Below, one piece after another: positions 24,177 to 35,798 of a DNA stretch of 64,000 bases. The notes below the pieces were generated by a model. That model did not search any database, was not told the DNA's origin, and worked only from the letters and a program-made list of their open reading frames with translations. A program made the position numbers and the translations under genes. The stretch comes from Corydoras sp. C115. Lineage: Eukaryota; Chordata; Actinopteri; Siluriformes; Callichthyidae. How positions within the stretch are numbered: position 1 is the stretch's first letter; every line of letters starts with the position of its first letter. Where the stretch lies: assembly GCA_019802505.1 (NCBI GenBank), contig JAFMOC010000083.1, positions 747,501 through 811,500 of the forward strand, in the 5' to 3' direction.

Positions 24177-25092
24177 ATTAATAAACATAACATTGTTTTA
24201 TGTTCTATTGTATTAATGAATAGCAAGGACTCATTTATACTTCAGGTGATTAGATGGTTATTATTGGTCACTGCCTCTGAAAAATATCTCATATTTATGA
24301 TTAGATCATAATAACCTAGCGATAAATAATTGTTTAATCAGCGTTGCCAGTTAAGCATAATGGTTCAGGGAATTTTTTTATATGTCCTGCAACTAACAAA
24401 AGCTGAGACTACAGATGCGAATTTTACACAAGGTGTCAGCATCAGGGTGATAAAATCGACTATTTTTCTGCAAACATGCACACGTTCAGCACATGAGCCA
24501 CACTCATTCTCTGCTTTTTTTTTGCATTTTCTCAGTTACTGTGTGATGTCAACAAAAGGTTGTGAAAATGGTTTTTCTTCTAGGATTTGCAACATATATG
24601 AAAAACTATAAATATCAGAACATTGTGGCTGAAATTTTAAAGAAATTGTTGTCGGATGTTTTGTTGCTTCTCACATGCTGATTCAGTTTGAAAAATATAT
24701 TAATCAATCAAATACCCTAAACATGCTGTCTTATCATTAGCTGCCTATTACTTTACTATACAAACTCACACAGGAGCCATACACATCTCCCTGAGAGGCT
24801 TTTTACTTAATTCACTTACAAGCACTTAACCTTAGAATGAACCGGATAAATACATTGACCTTTACTATGCCATCTATGCATCTGGCATTTGGTCTTATTA
24901 ACAGATTTTATTGTTTTATTATTTAATGATTTCTGCAAAGCAAAAATGATATCTGTAAAAAATAGGACATGAAATTTGACATGAACATGACACAAAGAAT
25001 ACTAATGCTGTAATATCAGACTACACTACCATATGAATTTGACAATACAAACATCAGTGTGTGTTCATTGTATTTGGTGGTATTTGTTTTCA
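24177..25092. other. intronic DNA, nothing recognised
   Basis: Unique sequence with no supported coding frame. Confidence 0.5.
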
Positions 25093-25130
25093 TTTGTAGG
25101 TCGCTTTGGATAAAAGCTTCTGCTAAATGA
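25093..25130 (+). mobile_element. SINE family C, tail fragment
   Basis: Only ggtcgctttggataaaagct followed by tctgctaaatgac remains. Confidence 0.7.
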
Positions 25131-25788
25131 CTAAATCTTAATCGAAATCGGAATCTTGACATTCAGCTGGTGCCATTAAATAAGGTTGCTGTGTCCATAC
25201 TAAGTGAATAAATTAAAAAATAATAGTTTCATCATACAATTCTCTACATGGTACCCACCAGCTACAGAGGTTCTTGTCGTCATTTATAAGCACACATGAC
25301 CTCAAACGATCAGACACACAGTTCTTCAGTGTCATGCAACAATTTAATTCTTTGAGACATTTTAGCTTCAAGGTGCAGGGCATAAAGAGGGCATGCGCAC
25401 ACACATACATACAAAGTACTTTAGTTTTAAAAACACAATGTGAATTTGGGGCATTACAAATAGTACTGAACAAATACAGTTATTGATGAATTGATATTAA
25501 TACATTAATGCAACTTATTACTAATTACCTTGCAATTTCAATTAAATTGGCTTATTTCACCAGTGTATGATCCATTTTCACATGTCATTAAATGATGAAC
25601 TCATTTTTTGAAATTAAAACTGAACCAGACCTTTGTGTTTTGATTCCATTGCAGATTTTTTTATTTAGCCAAGTTTTTAGCCGGCACTCTAAAAAGATTA
25701 AACTGAATGCAATCAAAATGGCTAAGCTGTACTGAGGAATCAGTTCAGATAATCTGTGGCCTGATAAAAAAACTAATACAATGGTACA
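25131..25788. other. intronic DNA, nothing recognised
   Basis: Unique AT-rich sequence. Confidence 0.5.
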
Positions 25789-26281
25789 CACAGTACTGGT
25801 CAAAAGTTTGGACACACCTTCTTTTTGCTCCCCTTATTGTCCATTTTATCAGTTCCAGACGGCAGTCGATCTGTTTATGGACTATAGTACATACTGGGTT
25901 AGTCCCCTTTACTCTGTTCTCTAATGGTCAGAACCCCAATAGTAGCACCTCAGATCAGCGATTATTTGGTTGGTGCTTTATTCCTATCCCAGCAGTGTCA
26001 CTGAGGTGTTTAAATGAAACTACAGCAGCACTGCTGCACTTAAATCTCCTCACCACATCAGTGTCACTGCAGAACTGACAATAAACAATACACCACCCAA
26101 ATTATATCTGTTCTATGATAATTTTGTCCATTAGAGAACAGAACCAGCAGGGAACTAACAAAAAAGACTAAAGTACTACAGTCTGTAATAGAAAATCTAC
26201 AAAGCCCATCTATATGGTAAGTGGAGAAAATAAACAATGGAGAACAAAGGCAGTGTGTCCAAACTTTTGACTGGTACTTTA
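25789..26281. mobile_element. MITE-like non-autonomous DNA transposon
   Basis: Begins cagtactggtcaaaagtttg and ends with the inverted equivalent caaacttttgactggtact, giving terminal inverted repeats of about 28 bp over a total of about 490 bp. The interior has no transposase. It carries short sequences (cagcagtgtcactgaggtg, catcagtgtcactgcaga) known to me from abundant fish palindromic elements. TA flanks are plausible but not exact. Confidence 0.8.
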
Positions 26282-26803
26282 TGTATTCATATTATTTACT
26301 ACTACATATAATATGTAGTAGTAAATAAAAATCATATGCAGATATGTATAATTTCAATTACTTGTGAAAGTGTTTAATGCAATTTGAAATACCATATAGA
26401 GCAAAATTGTCCAAATACTGGATTTGTACGGCCACACACAGGAGCCAGCGTGAGTTTAACAGAAACACTTTCACACAGAAACACGGCCTGAAGGTTGTTG
26501 ACCCCTGGCTTACTGCACTTATATTTCAATTCTATCTCACAACACAGAAAGCTGTTTAAAGCACATATTTCACAATGCGGTGGTACACGCTCAATACCCC
26601 TCCGAATCTCCCCCTGCAAGAACTATCAGCAGCACTCCAGCACTTCCTTCCTCTAAACTGTGACTGTGTGTGTGAGTGCATGTGAATATATTTGTGTGCT
26701 TTTGTGAAAACAATTTCACAATGATAGGAGGTGGGGGTGTCCATGAGGTGGGTGCTGTGAGTTGGGTTGCAGCATACTGTTAGAAATGAGTAAATTCACA
26801 CAT
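26282..26803. other. intronic DNA, nothing recognised
   Basis: Contains a short AT palindrome next to the MITE (actacatataatatgtagt, 26300-26318). Otherwise nothing. Confidence 0.45.
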
Positions 26804-26865
<62 letters not shown>

Positions 26866-26886
26866 ACACACACACACACACACACA
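26804..26886 (+). repeat. (CA)n microsatellite
   Basis: About 40 units with two GA interruptions. Confidence 0.96.
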
Positions 26887-27555
26887 GACACAGTCCTGCA
26901 ATCTTGCCTTGTAATCCTTTTTTAAATTATTTTTGCACTGACTCGTATATTACAGTCATTTATTGATGCTATATCTACCACTTAAAAGCTTAGAAGCAAA
27001 AAGCCACAGCATTCTGCATTTCAATAGAAAAATAAATTGTTGGGATTAAGAAAAAAAACATCGTAACATATTGGAGATATAACACACACACATTTCGTTC
27101 ACTGCACCTGGTCACTATTGTCAATTGCACACAGACAGTTACAAATATTTCAGTACTTTTTGGTAAATCACTTGTTTCCCCCTCTGTTTCTAAATGAGTG
27201 CAACACTTAACATTATAATCCTTGCTATGTCTCGCTGTATCGCTTAAAACACTCACACATTCACATTATTTATTTATAGTTGTCACACTCTTTTACTGTT
27301 TTATTTCACACTTTTATTCATTTCCATCCTCAGCCTCACACGTTTCTCATGACCTTATGCACATACACATTTAAGTTCTCAGGATTCGGTATGAGGATTA
27401 CAAATGTAGGATCATTCAGACTTTTTGTCAACTTTGGGAAAGATAATACTGCTAAAATCCCAATTTATACACATCACACCAACACATTACACATGTACCA
27501 CCACTAGGGCATGGGAGTATAAAATGCAATGTACCATATTATCAAATGGTGTTTT

Positions 27556-27750
27556 CATTTCATTTTATTATCTTCCACTTAATCCTCTACTAAGTTCACA
27601 TGGGGCGGTGGGGGTTTGGTGGGTACCGCATGCCCATCCAGTAGAGAACGTTTCGGGTGCATTGAAGATACACCCAGGCCAGGGCATCAATCCATTGCTG
27701 GGCACACTCACTTACTCACAGACGGCAACAATATACGGGGCAATTTAGAA
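27556..27750 (-). mobile_element. SINE family A, head-truncated, first half of an inverted pair
   Basis: Tail (attatcttccacttaatcct) to middle (ggggcaatttaga). It stops at a junction with an opposite-strand copy at about 27750. Confidence 0.85.
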
Positions 27751-27895
27751 TTTCCTCCCACAAATTTAATTCTCTAAATTGCCCCATATAGTGTGTTTGT
27801 ATCTGTGTAAGTGAGTGTGTGCCCAGCGATAGATTGGTGCCCTGGGCTTTATGTGCCCTGTGCACAAAACATTCTTCACTGAATGGGCATGGGGA
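27750..27895 (+). mobile_element. SINE family A, second half of an inverted pair
   Basis: Starts at tttcctcccac and reads through ctctaaattgccccatatag to aatgggcatggggaac. With the preceding copy it forms an inverted repeat with almost no spacer. Confidence 0.85.
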
Positions 27896-27929
27896 ACGAT
27901 AATGTATTTAAGTACATAAGTGTAAAGGA

Positions 27930-28185
27930 AGGCAGTCATAAGCTTGTGGTTAAGAAGCCTGCCTTCTGACCGGAAGGTCCCTGGTTTGATTCCTGGTCCC
28001 ACACTAGGGTGCTATTACTGAAGTGCCCTTGAGCAAGGCACCTAATCCCAATTTCTCCCTGTGCGTTGTATACAGGACACATGTGTGCTTACTTCACTAA
28101 GTGCGTGTATATGTGTGTGTTTCACTGCATGGATGGGTTAAATGTGGAGGAGAAATTCCTCTGTGTGTAAGGTTAAATATATTTT
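27930..28185 (+). mobile_element. SINE family B copy
   Basis: A second tRNA-derived family. Head: gcttgtggttaagaagcctg. B box: tggtttgattcctgg. Body: cttgagcaaggcacctaatc. Tail: cactgcatggatgggttaaa and gagaaattcctctgtgtg. It is well preserved. Confidence 0.88.
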
Positions 28186-28895
28186 ACTTTATAGGCCAAT
28201 CATCATTATGTTGTATATTTGATAATAGACTAACATTTAATACATTTTCATGACACATGATTTATTGCTCAATCATGATCTACATAATGGCCACCCCTGA
28301 CTTTGCTGTTTGCAAATGTTTGCTGGTTGGAATTACCAGCTTTTATTTCAACAGCAGACAACAACAGACAAACTCCAAAATGAACTATGGACAAAAATGG
28401 AATACAGATGAATGCTTTAAGTCTTTGGCCACATTAATATGAAAACAATTTGCATCTAAATGAGTACAACTGACTATTTATGTACACTGGGTATGCAAGT
28501 CTCAGTTAAACAGGAATCAGATGTCTAAAGTATCAGTCAAAAGTTCTTGCTCCATTATTTATTTTCTCCACCTACCATATACTGTAGATGAACTTTTTAG
28601 TTTTACTTTTAAAGAAATAAAACTATTATATCTTCTGTCATCTTTCGTTGGTGAGTGTATATGTCAATAGAGTCAAATCAGTTTTTTTTTGTTCACACTA
28701 ACAAGGTTCATTAATTAAAACAGGTCCAAAAATATTCACTTTAAGGCAGGAGTGTCAAAGTCAATTGCACGAGGGGCCTTTGAACATGAATATTTTCTGA
28801 ACATAAATATTAGCAAAAACAGACTGAAATATTATTCCACAATAAATAAACTTAAACTAAAAAATATTTTTTGCTTCACTCTCTATAAAAATATT
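28186..28895. other. intronic DNA, nothing recognised
   Basis: AT-rich unique sequence. Confidence 0.5.
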
Positions 28896-28950
28896 CATCC
28901 ATCAAATATCATCCTCCACTTAATCCTCTATTAGGTTCGTGGGGGGGTTG
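28896..28950 (-). mobile_element. SINE family A, tail-only fragment
   Basis: About 55 bp of the 3' end (tcctccacttaatcctctat), just before another copy. Confidence 0.7.
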
Positions 28951-28974
28951 AAATATAAAAATATCAACAGAACA

Positions 28975-29201
28975 TCCATCCATCCATTATCTTCTGCTTA
29001 ATACTATGCTATGGTTGTTGGGGTTCCCCATGCCCATCCAGGGGAGAACGTTTCAGGTGCTGGGCAGACACCTAAGATGGGGCGCCAATCTATTACTGGG
29101 CACACTCACTCACACAGACACACACACAAACACACACTATATGGGGCAATTTAGAGGATCCAATTTACCTTGATCCATGTTTTTGGACTGTGGGAGGAAA
29201 T
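28975..29201 (-). mobile_element. SINE family A copy, head missing
   Basis: Carries the distinctive variant actatgctatggttgttg in the tail, shared with the copy at 31275. It stops at gactgtgggaggaaatg. Confidence 0.88.
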
Positions 29202-29407
29202 GTTATAAACATGAAAAAATGAAATAAAAATCACAGAGGTTAAAATAACAAATCAAAACCTTCGGTTTTCTTGCTCTTGGGACATTTTAGAAAAATAACC
29301 ATAAACTTTAAATATCTTCAAATATTTCTGCTCACCATAAAAATGTTCTTGTCAAAATCATACACATTTAAAATATGAGCATGGCCAAAAAACCCTGCTG
29401 GGCCATT

Positions 29408-29655
29408 ATAAAAATAAGGCATAATAGCTCAGAGGTTAGGGTGTTGGGCTAGCAATCTGAAGGTTGTGGGTTCAAATCCCAGGTCCACTGATGTTACCAA
29501 TGTGAGTCCTTGAGCAAGGCCCTTAACCCTCCAAGGGGGGGGGGGGGGGTTGCTCCATGCTCCAGGGGGCCTGTATGAACCCTGTGCTCTGAACCCAATC
29601 ATCAAGTTGGGATATTTGTAAGTCGCTTTGGACAAATGTGTCTGCATAGATAATA
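29408..29655 (+). mobile_element. SINE family C copy, full length
   Basis: Head: taatagctcagaggttaggg. B box: gggttcaaatccc. Middle: cttgagcaaggcccttaacc. Tail: taagtcgctttggacaaatg. A run of 15 G (29535-29549) has expanded inside it. Confidence 0.88.
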
Positions 29656-30941
29656 ACAGATAAATGTAAAAAGATTTTGTAGGCCAGATATAATTGTATT
29701 TTGGGCTGGATATGGCCTGTGGGCCTTATGCTTGATACTTATGCTTTAAGGGCTCAAACCTCCAAAGTAGTATAGACGCCAGGCAAAGTGATGGATATGT
29801 AAATAGAAACACAATACTGTTTAAATAGTGTAAGTCAGTCACATTACCGTGGTTGTTAATTAAATAAAGCAGCTATTAATCTAATAGTGGATATTTTTTT
29901 ATATGTATATAGAAAAGATATACTATAAAGAGCCTACACTTTTATTGTAGACTTGTACATACTCACTCACTCAGTGTGTTTGTTTGGTGTGTATATATAT
30001 CTCACTTATTTTTTCATATCCAACAAATTTAGCGGCACACTAATCTCTGCTTGACACCACTGTCTAATAACCATAAGACCAGGAAATCGTAGACCCTCTG
30101 TTTACCAAAAAAGGGCACTTTGGTCTGCCATGTGACTTTATGAAAACCCATTAACATATCTTTGTTTTTCCTCTTTTTATGTTTTCTCCTCGATTATATT
30201 TCATGAATAAGGGGTTCATCCTGGACAATGGGTGATACACACTCTCTCTCTCTCTCTCTCTCTCCTTCTCCCACATTGTGTAATTCTGTACACAGCAGAT
30301 GTCTGGATGCTCAGTTCAGCACCATCCACATGCTTTCATTTGCTAAATTGGTTAGAGATTTTGCATGCTGAGGTCAGGTTTAGTGCTAAAGGGGTGAGGA
30401 GGAGGGAACAGGAACAGGCTGGATTTAGAGTGACAGATGTCCAAAGCCAAATGCATCACTTCTTCCATCACATTTCGGGAAAGTTTTTTTGTCGACACTA
30501 TAACCCCATGAAAATTCTGAATGTGATTCAGTTTGATCTGAACATCTCTTTTCTCACTTACTGAATCTCTCCTCTCCTCTCCGTTTTCTATAATTTCGGT
30601 GTATACATGCCCTTGTATATTTAACTTAATAGCTACTCATACTAAGCACCAGAGCATAGCCATACAACTCAGCAGGCTCCCAAAGATGATACAAAATGCA
30701 TTTATTTGAAGCTTCATCTCAAGTACTACAATTTAATGAGTAAATTGGTCATTAGAGAAATTAGAGGAAGAAGTGCCTGTGCTTTAATTGGAAGATGACA
30801 CAACTAGTATTAGATCAAAATGCTTCTCATGCTGTTCGGGAATTGTTTAATCGCGCATGGACCGTGCTGCTTGCTCTTTAAGAGGAGCAGAAGATGACAC
30901 TATGTTCATACACCCTTACCACACAGTTTGTATATTACAGA
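29656..30941. other. intronic DNA with a short (CT)n at 30240-30263
   Basis: Apart from the CT run nothing is recognised. The 110-codon frame at 30232-30564 begins inside the microsatellite and is not supported. Confidence 0.45.
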
Positions 30942-31110
30942 GGGTGGCATAGTGGTGCAGTCAGTGATCTATCACCTGACAACAGGATAGTCATGAATTT
31001 CATTTTTAATATAGGTCCTTTCAATGTGAGTTTGCATGTTCTATCAGTGACTTTGTGGGTTCTCTCTGGAAGCACTACTTTCCTCCCACAGTACAAAGAC
31101 TTAACTTCTA
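30942..31110 (+). mobile_element. diverged SINE-like segment
   Basis: Head-like ggtggcatagtggtgcag and body-like gagtttgcatgttctatcag and tttcctcccacagtacaaag. It is clearly older than the family A copies. Confidence 0.6.
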
Positions 31111-31274
31111 AATACCAAATTGCCTTTTTGTGTGAATGCGTTTGCCCGTGAATTTGCAATGTGACAGATGAACGGCACCTCGGATTTGTTTTCCCACTTT
31201 TTGTCAAATTAATCCTAGATAAAGCTCAGAACCCTTATGACCTGTTTGAAGATAAGCAGCCTAAAAATATCTAC

Positions 31275-31608
31275 AGAACATCCATTCATCCATTATCTTC
31301 CGCTTAATAATCATATACTATGGTTGTTGTGGGTTCCCTGTGCCCATCCAGGGGAGAACGATTTGGGTGATGGGCATATACTACCGGACCAGGGCGCCAA
31401 TCTATCGCTGGGCACACACTCACTCACACACGCAATATAAGGGTAGTGTAGATAGAGGCAAATCACCTTGAATCCATGTTTTTGAACTGTGGGAGAAAAC
31501 CCACGCATACACAGAGAGAACAAGGAGATTCCACCAAGATCGGGGTTCAAACAAGGTTCCCCAGTGCTGAGAGATGGACTTGCTAACCTCTAAGCCACCC
31601 ATGGCTTC
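31275..31608 (-). mobile_element. SINE family A copy
   Basis: Near full length, with the same tail variant (actatggttgttgtgggtt) as 28975-29201. The approximately 20 bp before it (aaaatatctacagaacatcc) also match the flank of that copy. Confidence 0.9.
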
Positions 31609-31619
31609 TCTATGCCTAA

Positions 31620-32121
31620 TTATAATAATTTTTTATAAATACTTGATGTTCTCCCTGTGTCTGCGTGGGTTTCCTCTGAGACTTCATGGAATGAAAGGTA
31701 AATTTTTATAAAATTTTTTATAAAATAAATTTTTTTTTTATTTATTATTTGTTTTATATTAAATTTTTATTTATTATTTTTTTTTATTATTTGTTTTTTT
31801 TTATTTTTATTTGTTTTTTTGTGTTTAATTAATTTTTTTTTTTTTTAATTTATTTTTTGAATGTTTGTAATTTTATTTTTTTTTTTTTATTTTTTTTTTT
31901 GTGTTTTGTTTTCAATTACAGAGTAAGTGGTTATTATTTTCCTATTGCGTTAGTATTTTTTGGTTTTTTTTTTTGATTTTAGTGGTCCCTGTTTAGGACT
32001 GAGATTCTGATTTTTCTTTTCCACCCATTTTGGCTCTCTATGGCGCTATTTGAAATAATTTTTTGATAACATACTTAATGTTCTCGCCTTTCTGCTGTGG
32101 GTTTCCTCTGTTTATTTTATT

Positions 32122-32155
<34 letters not shown>

Positions 32156-32180
32156 AGTACTATTTTTTAATTTTTTTTTT
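31620..32180. repeat. T-rich low-complexity block splitting a SINE
   Basis: SINE body pieces (gttctccctgtgtctgcgtg at 31650; a poorer copy at 32080) are separated by about 400 bp of T/A runs with scattered single-base changes. Poly-T runs lie at 31831-31846 and 32126-32154. The sequence may be an assembly error. Confidence 0.75.
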
Positions 32181-32410
32181 ATTTCCTCTCCACAGTCCAA
32201 AAACATGGAATGAAGGTAAAATTAATGCGCTGAATTGCCCCATATAGTGTGGGTGTGTTTGTATGAGTGAGTGTGCCCAGCGATAGATTGGTGCCCTGTA
32301 TCTGCCCAGCACCCAAAACATTCTCCCCTGGATGGGCATGGAGAATGCCACCGCAGCCCTAGTAGAGGATTAAGCGGAAGATAATGAATGAATGAATGAA
32401 TGAATGAATA
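32181..32410 (+). mobile_element. SINE family A, 3' half
   Basis: Continues from tttcctctccacagtcca through gcccagcgatagattggtgc to gcggaagataatgaatgaat with about six GAAT units. It is the downstream part of the copy interrupted by the T-rich block. Confidence 0.88.
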
Positions 32411-32449
32411 AGTACTTGAAATGTCATCTATTTATTGCAAAATAAGTGA

Positions 32450-32629
32450 ACACAACATATAGGGGCAATTTAAAGCATCTAATTTACCTTAAATCCATGT
32501 TTGTGGATTGTGGGAGAAAACCCATTCGGAGACGAGGAGAACATGGAAACTCTACCCAGACTAGTATAGGAACTTGGATCCCCAGTGCTAAGAGATGAAC
32601 GTGCTAATCACTAAGCCACAGTGTCGCCC
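32450..32629 (-). mobile_element. SINE family A, tRNA-like half only
   Basis: Head (aatcactaagccacagtgtc) to middle (aggggcaatttaaagc). The tail is absent. Confidence 0.85.
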
Positions 32630-32723
32630 TTCAACAGAACATAGTACAGCTATAATTTTAACCCATTTTAAACTTATTTTGGGTTTGTTGATCAAACTAA
32701 AATACAGAATGGCATGCAGACAT

Positions 32724-33075
32724 TCATTCATTATTCATTCATTCCGCTTTATCCTATATTAGGGTCGCAGGGGGGGTTCCCCATGCCCATCCAGGGGAGA
32801 ACGTCTCGGGCGCTGGGCAGATACACCCAGGACAGGGCGCCAATCTATCATTGGGCACACACTCACTCACACAAACACACTCTGTAGGGGGCAATTTTGG
32901 AGAACTCAATTGACTTGATCCATGTTTTTGGACTGTGGGAGGAAACCGGAGAACCCGGAGGAAACCCACGCGGACACGGGGAGAACATGGAAACTCCACC
33001 CAGATAGGGATTCGAACTGGGAATCCCTAGTGCTGAGAGGCAAACGTGCTAACCACTAAGCCACCGTGCCACCCA
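32724..33075 (-). mobile_element. SINE family A, first of a tandem pair
   Basis: A full-length young-looking copy bounded by catgcagacat on both sides (32713-32723 and 33076-33086). It is about 95% identical by eye to the next copy. Confidence 0.95.
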
Positions 33076-33086
33076 CATGCAGACAT

Positions 33087-33435
33087 TCATTCATTCATTA
33101 TCTCCCGCTTTATCCTCTATTAGGGTCGCGGTGGGTTTCCCCATGCCCATCCAGGGGAGAAGGTCTCGGGCGCTGGGCAGATACACCCAGGACAGGGCGC
33201 CAATCTATCGCTGGGCACACACTCACTCACACAGACACACTCTATAGGGGGCAATTTTGGAGAACTCAATTGACTTGATCCATGTTTTTGGACTGTGGGA
33301 GGAAACCGGAGAACCCGGAGGAAACCCACTCGGACACGGGGAGAACATGGAAACTCCACCCAGATGGGGATTCGAACCGGGAATCCCTAGTGCTGAGAGG
33401 CGAACGTGCTAACCACTAAGCCACTGTGCCACCCA
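33087..33435 (-). mobile_element. SINE family A, second of a tandem pair
   Basis: Same length and subfamily variants (gcaattttggagaactcaat) as the previous copy, again followed by catgcagacat (33436-33446). The two units repeat with a period of about 360 bp. Confidence 0.95.
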
Positions 33436-33446
33436 CATGCAGACAT

Positions 33447-34269
33447 ATACTGTATAAATATGACAATAATGAACAGGTGCCTGACCATTTTATTATCATA
33501 GAATTGAACCCATTGTGCTTCTGTTTAAATTCTTATTAATTATTCATGCAGTGACTGCATGTAAAAGTGGTTTTAGCACCTATTTCATAAACACTGGGCA
33601 CAAGGCAGCAGTGAAAGGCATCATATACTCAAAAAATATATATTTAAAAAATCAGTCTACATACTCTTATGCACATTTAGAGGTTATGAGTGGTGGCAGG
33701 GTAGCAGCCACCTGATGAAGGCACACAGAATGTTTCATTTGACATGTTTTTATTCTTCTGCGTGAAGCAATCTCTCCATAGATGCACAAATACAGGCCTA
33801 TGTGTGACCACCAGACCACATCCACACCCCTGTCTTTCTCTGATCCAATGAGAGCACAGGTTTGTGACTACCCACAGTGACATCATACACTCACAATTTC
33901 CAAATACTTAACCAATGTTATGTCTGAACCCTCCTAGTTTTGCAGGGCTCTCTCTCTCTTTCTCTCTCGCTCTCTTATTCTTTACTTTGTGAGTCTTTCA
34001 GAACAGTAACTACATTTTGGTTACAAAGAATGCACTGTCTGTGTGTGTTTGCGTTAATGTGTAAGGCCCTCATGATCCAGCCATGGCTTCTAACCAACAT
34101 CCTGTAGATCATATGATTTTCACATTAGTCTGTATGTAACGACATGCTTACCATTACTCACGGTAAATAAAAACAGCTATTTTGGAACTTTGTAAAAAAC
34201 ATACTGTGTGCTCAGTGTATACAATGTACTTCGCCCTGCACTATAACTCCTAAATATGTTTAGAAAACT
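33447..34269. other. intronic DNA, nothing recognised
   Basis: Unique sequence with a short (CT)n near 33947-33975. Confidence 0.5.
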
Positions 34270-34817
34270 CAACACATTTTTCTTCCTTCTTATTTTCTCT
34301 CTCTCTCTTCCTCTCTCATTTCTTTTTCTATTTTTTTATATTATTATAAAAATATTATTATATTCCAATATCTTTCCTCACTCTTGCTCTCTCTCTCTCT
34401 CTCTTTCTCTTCCCCTCTTTTCTCTATTTACTCTTTTTCTCTCTTTCTCATTTCTTTCTGTATTTTTTTATTTATTTTTGATCACTTTCACATCCCCAAT
34501 TCTTTCCTTTTTTTCTGGCTTTCTCTTGCTTCTTCTCTTTTTCACTCTATTTCTAAATTTCTTTCTCTCTTTTTTATATTGTGATCTCTTTTCTCTCCCC
34601 TAGTCTTTTCTTTTTTCCTCTCTCTGTATTTACCTCGCTCTCTTTTCTCTCTTTTACTCCTTTTTATCTCTCTTACTCATATTTTAATATTTTAATATAA
34701 ATATTTTAACCCCTTTCTCTCATCTAGTACTTTATTGTTTTCTCTATCTTTCTCTCTTCTTCTCTCATTCCTTTCTCAATTTTTTCCTTTCTTTTTTTTC
34801 CTCTTTCTTTCTTTTCG

Positions 34818-34853
<36 letters not shown>

Positions 34854-35125
34854 TTTAACCTCTTTCTCTCCTCATTTCTTGTTCCCCTCTTTCTCTTTCA
34901 CTCTTTCTTTCTCATTTCTTTCTCTATTTTTTCTCTATTCTCTCTTCTATCTCCTAGTCATTTCTGTTTGCCTCCATCTATTTTTCTCGCTCTCTTTTCT
35001 CTTTTTCTCTCACTTTCTCATTCCATTCTGAATTTTTATATTTTTATATATTTTTTCCTAGGCCTTTCTTGTTTTCCTTTCTCTGTCTTTCACTCTCAAT
35101 ATCTCCATCCATCTTTCTCCCAGTG
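34270..35125 (+). repeat. long polypyrimidine (T/C)n tract
   Basis: About 850 bp of almost pure T and C on this strand (tctctctctttctct, ttcttttttcctctttc and so on), with AT-rich breaks near 34335, 34685 and 35040. It includes an uninterrupted poly-T of about 29 (34820-34848). The Leu/Phe/Ser-rich open frames here are artefacts of composition. Confidence 0.95.
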
Positions 35126-35299
35126 GGGTGTCAGGGAAGAGGCTTTTAATGTAAAGCAAGTCAGGACAACAAGAAATGAGAGCTTGTCAAAGAAAATGAG
35201 CAATAGTAAAAGATAAAGAAGGTAGAGAAAGGGGGAAAAGGATAGAGAAGATAAAAACAAACCCACATGTACAATAAAGAATAAAAAAAAGACTGAATA

Positions 35300-35300
<1 letters not shown>

Positions 35301-35341
<41 letters not shown>

Positions 35342-35368
35342 GAGTGTGTGTGTGTGTGTGTGTGTGTT
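35301..35368 (+). repeat. (GT)n microsatellite, interrupted
   Basis: Two GT runs separated by gtatgtgtgagtgagt. Confidence 0.93.
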
Positions 35369-35496
35369 GTGTGTGTGTACTAGCTAGTTCTGTCAGGAAA
35401 ATGCCTTAGTGCAGAACAAATGCAGCAGTAGAGCAATCTCAGCTTGTGATGGATTGCCTCATAACTATCACACACACATATGCATGCACTCGCCCA

Positions 35497-35502
<6 letters not shown>

Positions 35503-35564
<62 letters not shown>

Positions 35565-35625
35565 AATTATGTTTGGAGAAAACCACATATTAGTATAAAA
35601 AACACTGTTGCATCAGTTACACGGT

Positions 35626-35697
<72 letters not shown>
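35503..35697 (+). repeat. two (CA)n microsatellites
   Basis: CA runs at about 35503-35565 and 35629-35697, the second with about 34 perfect units, separated by 60 bp of unique sequence. Confidence 0.96.
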
Positions 35698-35699
<2 letters not shown>

Positions 35700-35798
35700 A
35701 GAGTTTGACATTCAAGAGACAGTAAACACAAACAGAATGACTCCAAAATTACAGAGTGTAGTTTAGACTAAACAAAATTGTGTACCATGATGACAAGA

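Noticed and set aside
34256..35216. Long Phe/Leu/Ser-rich open frames resembling multi-pass membrane proteins
   Set aside because: They are translations of the polypyrimidine tract in several overlapping frames, with no conserved motif and no splice or start context.
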